Source of the DNA: Candidatus Poribacteria bacterium
GTDB lineage: Bacteria; Poribacteria; WGA-4E; WGA-3G
Assembly: GCA_028820635.1 (NCBI GenBank)
Contig: JAPPIG010000054.1
Location: 62,001 to 126,000, forward strand
Direction of reading: 5' to 3'
Length of the DNA stretch: 64,000 bases
Within the stretch, counting starts at the first letter, position 1. The number at the start of each line of letters is the position of its first letter. Below, in pieces: positions 44,637 to 53,027 of the stretch. The translations under genes were made by a program, and so were the position numbers. The notes below the pieces were generated by a model. It saw nothing but the letters and a program-made list of their open reading frames with translations. It had not been told where the DNA came from and searched no databases.

Positions 44637-45710
44637 ATGACTGTAAAAACGTTAGAAAATATAGATTTGGTACAATCTAATCCGATATATTTCGGCATAT
44701 ATCCCGATATTTATGAGAATTTTCCAAGTGATGAGTTGGTTGAACAGTCTCACACACCGGTATCTGAAGTGTGCGTGAGTTCCGTTATTAGCGCGCCGCA
44801 AGTAACATCTCAAGATTCAGACTTTTCGGAAATACCGGACATCCAAGAAACCACACATCAGGTGCCGTGTGGTGAACATAGTATTTTTGATCCTGCACAC
44901 AAAGTGCCTGCTTTTGAGAAAGCTGTCTATCTTAAGGTGAACGAACATTCTCATTGGGAAAGTGGTGTATCCCATGCTTTATCACTTCGCCACCTTTCAG
45001 AGTTATTGAATGTGAAAAGCCATTCTCAAGTGCATCGTGCTTTGAAGTGGCTCATTGAGAATGGATGGCTAAAGGTTGAGGGTAAGCGTAAGACAGATGG
45101 TGCGTATTTCTACCGCGTTATCCATCATAAGTGTGAACCACAGGATACGCCAGTTGACCGGGATGGTAGACCGCAGAAGTGTGCTGTGCCACGTGGTGCC
45201 GGTTCACCGAGCCAGTTGCTTGTTGATGGTAAAATAACTTGGCGGATGTTTGTTGACTGGACAGTGCGTAAGATACATTCTTGTTGGACTTCAGGAATTG
45301 TCAGCATGACGGTGCGTGAAGCCTCTAAGTTGATGAAACTCAGTGTTCAAACTATATCCGAGAATGCTAAGAAAATGGGAAAACTCGGTATGGTGAAAAG
45401 GTTGTCTGAAAAGTTCAGACTTTCCGTGTATCAAATGTTCCCTAAACCTTATCCAGAACGGAGAGAGCGATCGCTTGAAGAGTGTGCAAGTAAAAAGGCG
45501 ATGAAACTCATAAATGGGTGGTATTATAGTTTCAATGGTTTGTGGCGGTTCCAGCGGGAAACGTTCTGGCTCCAGATGTGTGAACATGGGGGCAGGTGGA
45601 GAGACAGTAATATGGAAGAACTGTTTAGCATCAATAAAAGTATACACCGGGATTTTACGGATTACATGTATCATCTTAAAATGCTATACGGAAATACTGC
45701 GCAAATCTGA
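44637..45710 (+). CDS. HTH-domain protein, possible plasmid-type replication initiator
   Basis: ATG at 44637 follows TTGAGG; the 357-residue protein has an unstructured N-terminus (about 1-95). A winged-helix segment follows (LSLRHLSELLNVKSHSQVHRALKWLIENGWLKV, described from about residue 120 to 152) and a second HTH at about 225-262 (MTVREASKLMKLSVQTISENA). Two such domains in tandem are common in Rep proteins of plasmids and phage. Iteron-like repeats lie 143 bp downstream and a ParA pair 2.8 kb on. It may instead be a phage-type regulator. No catalytic residues are seen. Confidence 0.6.
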   Translation: MTVKTLENIDLVQSNPIYFGIYPDIYENFPSDELVEQSHTPVSEVCVSSVISAPQVTSQDSDFSEIPDIQETTHQVPCGEHSIFDPAHKVPAFEKAVYLKVNEHSHWESGVSHALSLRHLSELLNVKSHSQVHRALKWLIENGWLKVEGKRKTDGAYFYRVIHHKCEPQDTPVDRDGRPQKCAVPRGAGSPSQLLVDGKITWRMFVDWTVRKIHSCWTSGIVSMTVREASKLMKLSVQTISENAKKMGKLGMVKRLSEKFRLSVYQMFPKPYPERRERSLEECASKKAMKLINGWYYSFNGLWRFQRETFWLQMCEHGGRWRDSNMEELFSINKSIHRDFTDYMYHLKMLYGNTAQI

Positions 45711-45852
45711 ATCTCTTTCAGTCATTTATACATGCCCCGCGCGGTACTAAAATTAATTTGGTAACACAGGAAGATAGTACGTGAAAAAATTAGAAAAAAT
45801 AACCCCCATAAACTCAATAACCATCAGCATCGGCAGAGATTACCGAAAATTA

Positions 45853-45919
45853 GGTGGTCACAAATACGACATGCGGGTGGTCACAAAAGCAACATGGGGT
45901 GGTCACATAAAAGACATGC
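45853..45919 (+). repeat. Three iteron-like direct repeats
   Basis: GGTGGTCACAAATACGACAT at 45853 recurs with few changes at 45876 and 45898, a 22-23 bp period, close to two turns of DNA. They lie just after the Rep-like gene in the 45711-46088 gap, where a 61-codon reading frame (45781-45966) runs through them but looks incidental. A hairpin AACCCTCA/TTGAGGGTT follows at 46024-46046. Confidence 0.6.
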
Positions 45920-46088
45920 TGATTGACGGATTTCATGAACAAATTCTGAAAATTTACCAAATTTAGCACAACTTCTAAAAAATAGTTACCACAAACAGCG
46001 GAGAATAAGAATTTTAACCCTTGAACCCTCAATTATTTTGAGGGTTGCAGGATAACTATGTACAGTACTATTTGGGAAAAGGTGATAA

Positions 46089-47644
46089 ATGGATTATATT
46101 TTCTTAGGCGGTGCCGGTGAAGTCGGTGCTTCTTGTTTACTTGTATCTGTTGCACACCGGCATATTCTGTTTGACTGTGGGATACGCGTCAATCAAAAAG
46201 GTGTAGACGCGCTGCCTGATATTGAACTCCTTAAACAAAGTGTGCCAACACTGGATGCTATCTACGTATCGCACGCACACGCTGATCACATCGGTGCACT
46301 GCCACTCGTACACGCGGCTTTCCCACAAACCCCTATCTATGCGACCCAACCGACACAACGCATTTCCGCAGTCATGCTCGCGAATGCTGTTCGCCTACAA
46401 GAAAATGGACAGGGTGAGGAGACAACACCCTTATTTACACAGGAAACCGTTGATGCGACGATCGCAAAAATGCAAACACTAAAAATGAGTGAGTGGGTAG
46501 ATCTATGGGACGGCTGGCGCGTCAAGATGGTACGTTCTGGACACATACTCGGTGCTGTGAGTATCTTACTTGAAACGCCTGAAGGGACTTATCTTTATGG
46601 TGGAGACATCTCTACTTTTCATCAGAAGACTATTCACGGGCTTGCGTTGGACGAAATAGCAGGAACACAACCCCACTTTATGTGGTGTGAAGCTACTTAC
46701 GGAGATGGCAATCACCCAGCACGCAGCACCGAAGAAAAGAAACTGGCTGAGGCTGTCGCGACTGTTATTGAAAACGGAGGTTCTGTCCTCATACCGAGTT
46801 TTGCTCTCGGACGCGCACAGGAAATCATTCTCATCCTCAGAGATGCAATGGTTAGCAAGAATATACCAGTATTCCCAGTCGTAACAGACGGGCTTGTCAA
46901 TTCTATCTGCTCTGTATATGAAATGCTTACGCCTTATTTGGGAACAAAACTACAAAAGTACCTTGAAAACTCACGACAGCCTCTTTTCTACTACAGAAAC
47001 TTTAGCAGAGCTAAAATGGGAGAACAGGAAGCGATTTGTAAAGATGAGACACCCAAATGTATTATTGCAAGTTCAGGAATGCTCACCGGCGGTGCTTCAG
47101 TAACTTATGCAAAGGGATTGGCTGCTAACGAAAAAATGCTATTTTCCTATCGGGATATCAGGATGCCGAGTCCCCCGGTAGACGATTACGAGAGCTTGCA
47201 CAAGATGATACACTCACTTTTGCCGACGGGACGAATGTAACTGTCAATTGTCAGGTAGAAAGGTTTAAACTCTCTGCTCACAGTGATCAAGGACAACTCC
47301 TTTCGGTCATCAAACAGGTGAACCCAAAAGCACTCGCGCTCGTTCACGGTGAAGAAAAGGCACTATCTGTTCTGCGGGAAAAGTAGGAAAAAGATTATCC
47401 AGTGAGCTGCCCCGCCAACGGACAAATGTTAGATGCAACAGATAAGCCTGAGTGCGTTTCTCCAAAGGCACAAGAACAACTTGAGAAAAAGGAAAAGATA
47501 GACTTTGATGTGGAGATCACGGATGCCGGCGTTGTGCTTGATGAGGATATACTCAGTTCAGATCGGTGGAAAGACTTTGCCGACGGGAAGCATACAGCAA
47601 CACTAAAAGAGGATCAACTTATCATTCGGAAAACAGGTGATTAA
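46089..47644 (+). pseudogene. Metallo-beta-lactamase/beta-CASP RNA-processing nuclease, two lesions
   Basis: The gene starts well (FLGGAGEVGASCLLVSVAHR) with the HAHADHIGALPL zinc motif at about residue 59, then SGHILGAVS and SFALGRAQEI. At the A6 tract 47131-47136 the frame slips; one extra A would give EKNAIFLSGYQDAESPG and restore the RMMBL part (HSDQGQLLSVI). A TAG at 47384-47386 then interrupts LREK before EKDYPVSCPANGQM. With both repaired, the product would be about 518 residues, typical of RNase J/CPSF-like enzymes. Two lesions point to a pseudogene rather than a read error. Confidence 0.85.
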
Positions 47645-47702
47645 CACAACGAAAGGGTGGAGTTCTGGGGCACGTCTGTCATTTAATAAATGGTTGACAT
47701 TT

Positions 47703-47765
47703 AGCGCGCGCGTGTGCAGACGCGCATATTTGCCAATATGCACACGCGCGTATGTGCGCGTGTAT
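47703..47765. repeat. CG/TG alternating purine-pyrimidine cluster 1
   Basis: A run such as GCGCGCGTGTGCAGACGCGC and, after TTTGCCAATATG, CACACGCGCGTATGTGCGCG. Alternating CG and TG steps favour Z-DNA. It stands out from AT-rich surroundings. The gap 47645-48479 has this, a dispersed repeat, two further clusters and no supported gene. Confidence 0.6.
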
Positions 47766-47918
47766 ACCTTATAATATTTCCTGTCAAATCTGGTTTTGCA
47801 TTTTCTTGAAAAGTGCGTTTGCTATCCTAATAACATATTGCTCGTCCATTTCAAACTTGGGTTAGTAGTTATACTTTAGTATTTTTCTGGTGAATTATGT
47901 AAGTAACTAACACCTCTT

Positions 47919-48013
47919 GTAGAAGCGATTTCAAATTCGTGGCGAACACTTGAAAGTCGGGAATTGGAGTATCTACCTACAACTCAATAATGTCTAACTA
48001 ATTCTAAAATGTC
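47919..48013. repeat. Dispersed palindromic repeat, copy G (degenerate)
   Basis: TTGTAGAAGCGATTTCAAAT and GGAATTGGAGTATCTACCTA form the arms, with the tail CAATAATGTC retained. It is the most decayed two-armed copy. Confidence 0.55.
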
Positions 48014-48020
48014 CCATAAT

Positions 48021-48062
48021 ACGCGCGCGTGCCTACGCGCCATTATGCCAACGCGCGCGCAA
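48021..48062. repeat. CG-alternating cluster 2
   Basis: ACGCGCGCGTGCCTACGCGC is followed by CATTATGCCAACGCGCGCGC. TGCCAACGCGCGCG is shared with cluster 3. Confidence 0.6.
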
Positions 48063-48382
48063 TGGCATTCTACAAGGGAAAATGTAAGTGGACTTAAACA
48101 CCTAACCTATGAATATAAACAAGCAACAGGAAAAGTAGAAGGTTATTCGTCTGGGAATATTTGAAGAATACCATATTTATGTAGAGATACTGGTAAACAA
48201 CTCTAAAAAGCAATGTGTTATACTGTCGTTTGTGGAAATAGGGAAAGTAGACTTGATAAAATTTATCATTTCTTCTGTGAGAATTTCGACAAGGTTTTAG
48301 TTGCCAATAAAATCACATTGAAGCTGAAGTATGAGCTGAGATGTAACACATTCACCAATAGAAACGTATCTATGTCTATAAT

Positions 48383-48456
48383 GTGCACACTTGCCAACGC
48401 GCGCGTGTACGCACGCGCATAAATGCACACTTGCATGTTTGCCAACGCGCGCGTGT
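48383..48456 (+). promoter_or_regulatory. CG-alternating direct repeats just upstream of parA, parS/operator-like
   Basis: TGCCAACGCGCGCGTGT occurs at 48392-48408 and 48440-48456, 48 bp apart, each preceded by a TGCACACTTG copy nearby (48384 and 48424). They end 23 bp before parA. Partition operons are autoregulated by binding to repeats here, so these may be the centromere or operator of the ParA pair. Confidence 0.5.
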
Positions 48457-48479
48457 AAATGTACACTTGGAGGTATAGA

Positions 48480-49100
48480 ATGAAAACGATTGCTATCTTG
48501 AGCCGTAAAGGTGGAACAGGTAAAACCACGCTTGCGATTCACTTGTCTGTTGCGGCAGAGCAAGCAGGGCATACGACTGCACTTATTGATCTTGACCCGC
48601 AAGCAAGTGCTGCCAGTTGGCGAGATATTCGTGAAAATAAAACACCAGCTGTTATCTCTACACATGCATCTCGATTGGGGCAGACATTGCATCTTGCAAA
48701 AGATAACGGTGCGACGTTTGCTATTATTGACACAGCTCCACATACAGAATCCGCGGCTTTGGACGCAGCTAATGCTGCCGAGTTTGCGGTTATTCCATGT
48801 AAGCCAGCACTAATAGACCTGAAGGCGATTGGTTCGACGGTAAACATCATTCGCCTCGCGAATGTTCCTGCAAGAGTTGTTCTTAACGGTGTGCCACCTC
48901 GTGGTAATGTCGCAGCACAAGCGCGCAAGGCGATTAGCCATTATGATCTTACCTGCGCGCCATGTGAGGTAGGAAGTAGAATAGCATTTAATTACGCTTA
49001 TACTGCGGGACTTGCTGTGCAGGAATATGAACCACGCGGCAAAGCGTCAGAAGAAATTCGCGAACTTTACACGTATATCGCGAAAGAAATAGGAGTGTAA
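48480..49100 (+). CDS. parA: ParA-family partition ATPase
   Basis: ATG at 48480 follows GGAGGTATAG. The 206-residue protein has the deviant Walker A KGGTGKTTLA at residues 10-19, LIDLDPQASAASW and FAIIDTAPHTES as Walker A' and B blocks, and no N-terminal HTH, so it is of the short, Ib-like or orphan class. It drives movement of plasmid or element DNA with a centromere-binding partner, likely the small protein encoded one base after it. Operator-like repeats precede it. Confidence 0.92.
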   Translation: MKTIAILSRKGGTGKTTLAIHLSVAAEQAGHTTALIDLDPQASAASWRDIRENKTPAVISTHASRLGQTLHLAKDNGATFAIIDTAPHTESAALDAANAAEFAVIPCKPALIDLKAIGSTVNIIRLANVPARVVLNGVPPRGNVAAQARKAISHYDLTCAPCEVGSRIAFNYAYTAGLAVQEYEPRGKASEEIRELYTYIAKEIGV

Positions 49101-49101
49101 C

Positions 49102-49386
49102 ATGTCAGCAAAGAAACCAGATTTATCCGATGTTTTCGCACAGAGTGAAGAACATTATAAGCCACAAGAAACGCCAGAGGAAATACCAACTCCTGTTGAA
49201 ACTACTAAAGTGAAACATCTACCTTCTCGACAGAATAAACTACATATTGGTATATATGTTGACGAGGAGGTTCACACACAGCTAAAGATTATTGGTATTG
49301 AAAAGAAGATGACGATACAACAGATGGGTTTAGAGGCGTTGAATGCCTTTTTTAAGTTGAACGATAAACCACCGATCGCTAAATGA
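49102..49386 (+). CDS. Small partition partner, ribbon-helix-helix-like
   Basis: 94 residues, starting one base after the parA stop. The N-terminal half is disordered and Pro/Glu-rich. The C-terminal 45 residues fit a ribbon-helix-helix (LHIGIYVDEEVHTQLKIIGI, then a helix with MTIQQMGLEALNAFF). ParA proteins lacking an HTH are usually paired with such small centromere-binding proteins (ParG-type). It probably binds the CG-rich repeats upstream and represses the operon. Confidence 0.75.
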   Translation: MSAKKPDLSDVFAQSEEHYKPQETPEEIPTPVETTKVKHLPSRQNKLHIGIYVDEEVHTQLKIIGIEKKMTIQQMGLEALNAFFKLNDKPPIAK

Positions 49387-49387
49387 C

Positions 49388-49453
49388 ATACTCTCCGTGC
49401 TAAAGCGACGAGGTTTCTTCCTTGATTTATCAGATTACTCTGCTCAAGCAGAG
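49388..49453. other. IS605-end-like remnant and hairpin
   Basis: CTCCGTGCTAAAGCGACGAG (about 49392-49411) resembles the palindrome at the left end of the TnpB element (CCCCGTGCTAAAGCAGCGGG near 27058). A hairpin CTCTGCTCAAGCAGAG follows at 49438-49453. No transposase is present, so this may be a decayed or non-autonomous copy. Confidence 0.4.
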
Positions 49454-49570
49454 CGACAGAGGTGTTAATTGTATCTAACACCAAAGAAGGGAATGCTAGG
49501 GTCCCGACTACAAGATTATTTATCAATTGAGAAGTACGTCAACAACCAAATCAGAACAGCTAAAGCTGCT

Positions 49571-52468
49571 TTACGTCTTTGGCAATGTATACACACCGCG
49601 TTTGACTTTTACAATTTCACCTGTGTTTACAAGGCGTGTGAGTTCTTTATTTATTGCTTTTGGATGTCCTTGAATTGCCTCGACGATTTCCGGTGTTTTT
49701 TTCTTTCCGTCAGCGAGAAGTGCGATAATTTGTTCACGGAAAGGAACACGTGCCATTTTACCGCCTCTTAGTTTTTGCAACACTCGTTGCGCCTGCCTTA
49801 TGGAGCATCCCAGAACCGTTTCTACCTCTTTGCTGCTGGATTCAGAAGTTAGATTGTCGCGTTCCTTCTCAAAACGTTGGCGCGTTGCTATCACCTCGGC
49901 AAGTTTGTCTAATCCACCAGCAACTTCGAGATCTTCCCAGTCAAAAAGGAGCGTTTCGGGTCTATCGGTGATCTCAGGAATTCGCAAACCCGTAATCAAC
50001 ATAATTTTCTTGTTTGCCAAACGGTTGAGTTGCGCTAGTGCTATAGCCTCTGTGAATATATGGACGATATCCTTTTCATAAACGCTCTGGACGCGTTCGT
50101 CTTTGTAAAGGCAGGAATCAAGTTCCATTTCATAAGAAAGAGGTTCTTCGTCGTTTCCAAACAAGATCTGCGTGCGCTCCAACATGGCGCGCGGTCCTAT
50201 TTCCGGCATGCCGACTATCCAGATGACCTGCGCCTCTTGAAAAGCGGTTCTCAATTTTTCTCTCTTTCGGAAACTCGTTTCCAATCCATTTCTCTTTCGG
50301 AAGCTCGTCAGGAAACAGACATTCTCATTTTTGGCTATATTATCCAAATAATGTTTAACTGTGTGAACGTGGGTTATAATGCCATGCTTAACATTCGGAT
50401 CCCTTTCTATTTCAGCTTGGATCCTGGAAAAAATGTGCTGCCCGGTTTCAGACATCCCAAAAACGTCCCAGGTGTTGTAGAGGTCTAAAATTGTCTTCCG
50501 TGGATAAGTACCGGTGCGGATCTGAAAAACGCTGTTTCCAGGAACCCACGCCATCGGTTGGGTGGGAAGGGTCTCAGTTTCCTCATCCAAGAATGCTCGC
50601 CGTAGATGTTCGTCGTAGAGAGTTGGTGAGGTGACCAAAAGATGTCTGATGCTTGGGTGCAGCACCGGCGGCACCCAGAATCGTAGCACTTTGTCCTCCC
50701 ATCGCATCGGTGCATCAGCATCTCTTGTATAATGTGCAAAGAAACGTTTGATTTGATGCCAAAACGTCCAGTTTGGATTCGGACAAACTGTTGGGACCTC
50801 CTGAATGTTTTCAACGACGTGGCACATCTGTTGGATGAGTTCTTCTTCCAGCCATTTATATGTTTGTATTACTGTCCGAAGTCGTCTGATGGAATTGTCA
50901 TGAGATTTATCTCTGATTTCTAATGCATTTAGTAGGGCTGTTGCAAAGTTTCCTAAAGCATCACCTTGCCAGTTAGCAACCCATTTTTCCAATATAGTTT
51001 TTGATAATTTGCATTCAAGAAACAGTTGATCTTCTCTTGTGACATTGATGATACACAGCTGCTGTGTTCCATCGCGCTGTTCGAGAATTTGTTCCGCTAT
51101 TTTTGCGTATTGCGGGTCCAAAAACAATCGGGGATCCTTGAGTATTTGTGCTTTTGTAATCTCAGCATCTGACACGTTTAAACATATTGCTTCACTACTA
51201 CGGAGAATGGATTCTACTTTACCGTCTTTCTCTGGATCTGCATCGGGAATGAATCTAAGCGCGCTAACCCTCCTGTCAAGAGCACGCTGCATCTGAACCC
51301 AAATATCTTCGCGTGTTTCATCAATCTTTTCGATGGTGCTCGACTTCTGTAACACCGGCTTAGGACGTTTTATTGATAGTGGGCTGAGTTTCCCTTCCCG
51401 CACAGCGAGCACCTTATCGTCTATAGGCAGCCCCGTCTTGGGGAGTGGTGGCAGGATACCGGTATCGTTCCAGACATCTGTGATGAGCGTTGCCTCCACA
51501 GGCAGCCCAGTATCAGGCGTGGATGCGCGTATCCACACATTTCCTTCGCTTTCCCATAATGATACCTGTGTGTCAACCTGACCATCTCGCCTGCTCCAAT
51601 AGTGAAATCCATCCTCTTGTCTGACGTAAGAAAATCCACGCTTGAAAAATATCTCTTTGGCGAGGTCAAGTTTACTTGATCCGAGAGAGTATGGCGCGTC
51701 TATGACGCTCTCCTCGTCTTGGATGCTTTGCGGTATCGGTTTGTGAAGTGCAGAGCGAAGGGCATCAATAGATGGGAAAAGCACCTCTTTGGAAATCACA
51801 GGCGGGTCTAACAGATCGCCAATCAAAATTTCATAGCGCGCATCCCAACAGCCATATCCCTTCTCACCCAAAATTTCAAGATACGTGTCGTGTTGGTGAG
51901 GATTTTCCGATGTCGGTGCGTGCTTATGAACATACAGTCGTGCCTGCTTAATGTTCGGGTGCAGATACTCGGGTATCCTGCAAGAAAAGCGCAGCCCACC
52001 AGACTTTGAAATAGTCAACAACGGATTCGCAACGGCATCAACAAGTGCTTGAACGCAAGTAAGAACAACATCAGGTGCGGCACAGAGTGCCTCGTATTTA
52101 AAGTCGATGTCGTGCCATGACGCACCATCGCGTGCCGAGGGATCACCTGTATATATTTGAATCCCCCACGACTTGTGCCATCGGAGGGTTTCCCAGTCTT
52201 TCGCCTGTTGGCGTTCCAAGAACCGTTCGCCGCCAAAAGACCGCGGGGGTCGGTCGTTGCCAGGGAACTGTCCTATCGGCATAAAGGAAATATCTGCTGC
52301 CTCCAAGTCTTGAAGCATCACAGTGTATTTGTGTGCACAATAGACTCTGAAGTGGTAAGGAAGCCCTTTGTAAAGCAGCGGTGCTACAATCGACTGCCGT
52401 TGCATAAGTGGCTTCTCATGCCGTCGGTGGCAGCGTGAGATTATACCTTGTAGAACATTGGTTGTCAT
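49571..52468 (-). CDS. Large primase-polymerase-like replication protein with C-terminal HTH
   Basis: 965 residues. At about 105-165 an archaeo-eukaryotic primase-like core is suggested by GIQIYTG, ASWHDIDFK (the DxD pair) and ISKSGGLRFSCRI, matching the GG-H region with Arg in place of the usual His. A long middle part is of unknown fold; at about 720-760 a short tandem TSFRKR duplication is present. The last 80 residues form winged-helix segments (CSIRQAQRVLQKLRGGKMA, KTPEIVEAIQGHPKAINKEL). No Walker motif was recognised, so it is not an obvious helicase. Its place beside ParA and a Rep-like gene suggests element replication. Confidence 0.6.
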   Translation of the reverse strand: MTTNVLQGIISRCHRRHEKPLMQRQSIVAPLLYKGLPYHFRVYCAHKYTVMLQDLEAADISFMPIGQFPGNDRPPRSFGGERFLERQQAKDWETLRWHKSWGIQIYTGDPSARDGASWHDIDFKYEALCAAPDVVLTCVQALVDAVANPLLTISKSGGLRFSCRIPEYLHPNIKQARLYVHKHAPTSENPHQHDTYLEILGEKGYGCWDARYEILIGDLLDPPVISKEVLFPSIDALRSALHKPIPQSIQDEESVIDAPYSLGSSKLDLAKEIFFKRGFSYVRQEDGFHYWSRRDGQVDTQVSLWESEGNVWIRASTPDTGLPVEATLITDVWNDTGILPPLPKTGLPIDDKVLAVREGKLSPLSIKRPKPVLQKSSTIEKIDETREDIWVQMQRALDRRVSALRFIPDADPEKDGKVESILRSSEAICLNVSDAEITKAQILKDPRLFLDPQYAKIAEQILEQRDGTQQLCIINVTREDQLFLECKLSKTILEKWVANWQGDALGNFATALLNALEIRDKSHDNSIRRLRTVIQTYKWLEEELIQQMCHVVENIQEVPTVCPNPNWTFWHQIKRFFAHYTRDADAPMRWEDKVLRFWVPPVLHPSIRHLLVTSPTLYDEHLRRAFLDEETETLPTQPMAWVPGNSVFQIRTGTYPRKTILDLYNTWDVFGMSETGQHIFSRIQAEIERDPNVKHGIITHVHTVKHYLDNIAKNENVCFLTSFRKRNGLETSFRKREKLRTAFQEAQVIWIVGMPEIGPRAMLERTQILFGNDEEPLSYEMELDSCLYKDERVQSVYEKDIVHIFTEAIALAQLNRLANKKIMLITGLRIPEITDRPETLLFDWEDLEVAGGLDKLAEVIATRQRFEKERDNLTSESSSKEVETVLGCSIRQAQRVLQKLRGGKMARVPFREQIIALLADGKKKTPEIVEAIQGHPKAINKELTRLVNTGEIVKVKRGVYTLPKT

Positions 52469-53027
52469 GGGATGTAGATGCTCACAAACTTCGTATTTTT
52501 ACATAATTTTAGAGTATATATTATCAAGAATCCTATTTTCAGTCAAATGTTGAAAGATCTGTTGCAGTATTGAAAAAGAAGGTTTTTCTCACAATAAATT
52601 GGCAAAGGTGTTGTGCACTTCAAGCAAATAAGCAATCTTCATGGACATAATTTATTTTGGAAATACTTTATCATATTAGTAGTAAACGACTAATAAAATA
52701 TAATTTGATTAAAAAATTAAATTGTCGTATACTACTGAATATGGTGTGAGTTGTAGTTGTTTCTGCTGTTTGTACTTTTAGTATTCAGACTTGGATTTTT
52801 TTAGGGACAATAAAAAACAACAAAGGAGCCATCATTTAGTAGAAATAATTGTCTGCACGGAGATTGGGTTGGTGCCCTGCTTGATAGTAATGTGTGTCCA
52901 TCATTATAATGTCTAATCCCAAAACTACTTATTAAAAAAAAATAATTGGATTGAAAGGATAACCTCTTTTCTACTTTTGCCTCTAAAAATCTTAAAACTA
53001 TCTAAACTGTAGTATGGAGTTAAATCT
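52469..53027. other. AT-rich gap with an imperfect palindrome
   Basis: About 560 bp without a gene. Arms AGTAGTAAACGAC (about 52678) and GTCGTATACTACT (about 52724) surround an A/T core. The core AATTTGATTAA also occurs near 44330. This could mark the edge of the plasmid-like module but is too AT-rich to be sure. Confidence 0.35.

Noticed and set aside
45781..45966. A 61-codon reading frame over the iteron-like repeats
   Set aside because: No ribosome site and its sequence is explained by the repeats.
47703..48456. A CRISPR array in the CG-rich repeats
   Set aside because: Repeat length and spacing are irregular, with no cas genes.
44330..52740. AATTTGATTAA at both sides of the plasmid-like module as attachment sites
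   Set aside because: Eleven bases in very AT-rich DNA, no integrase and unclear borders.
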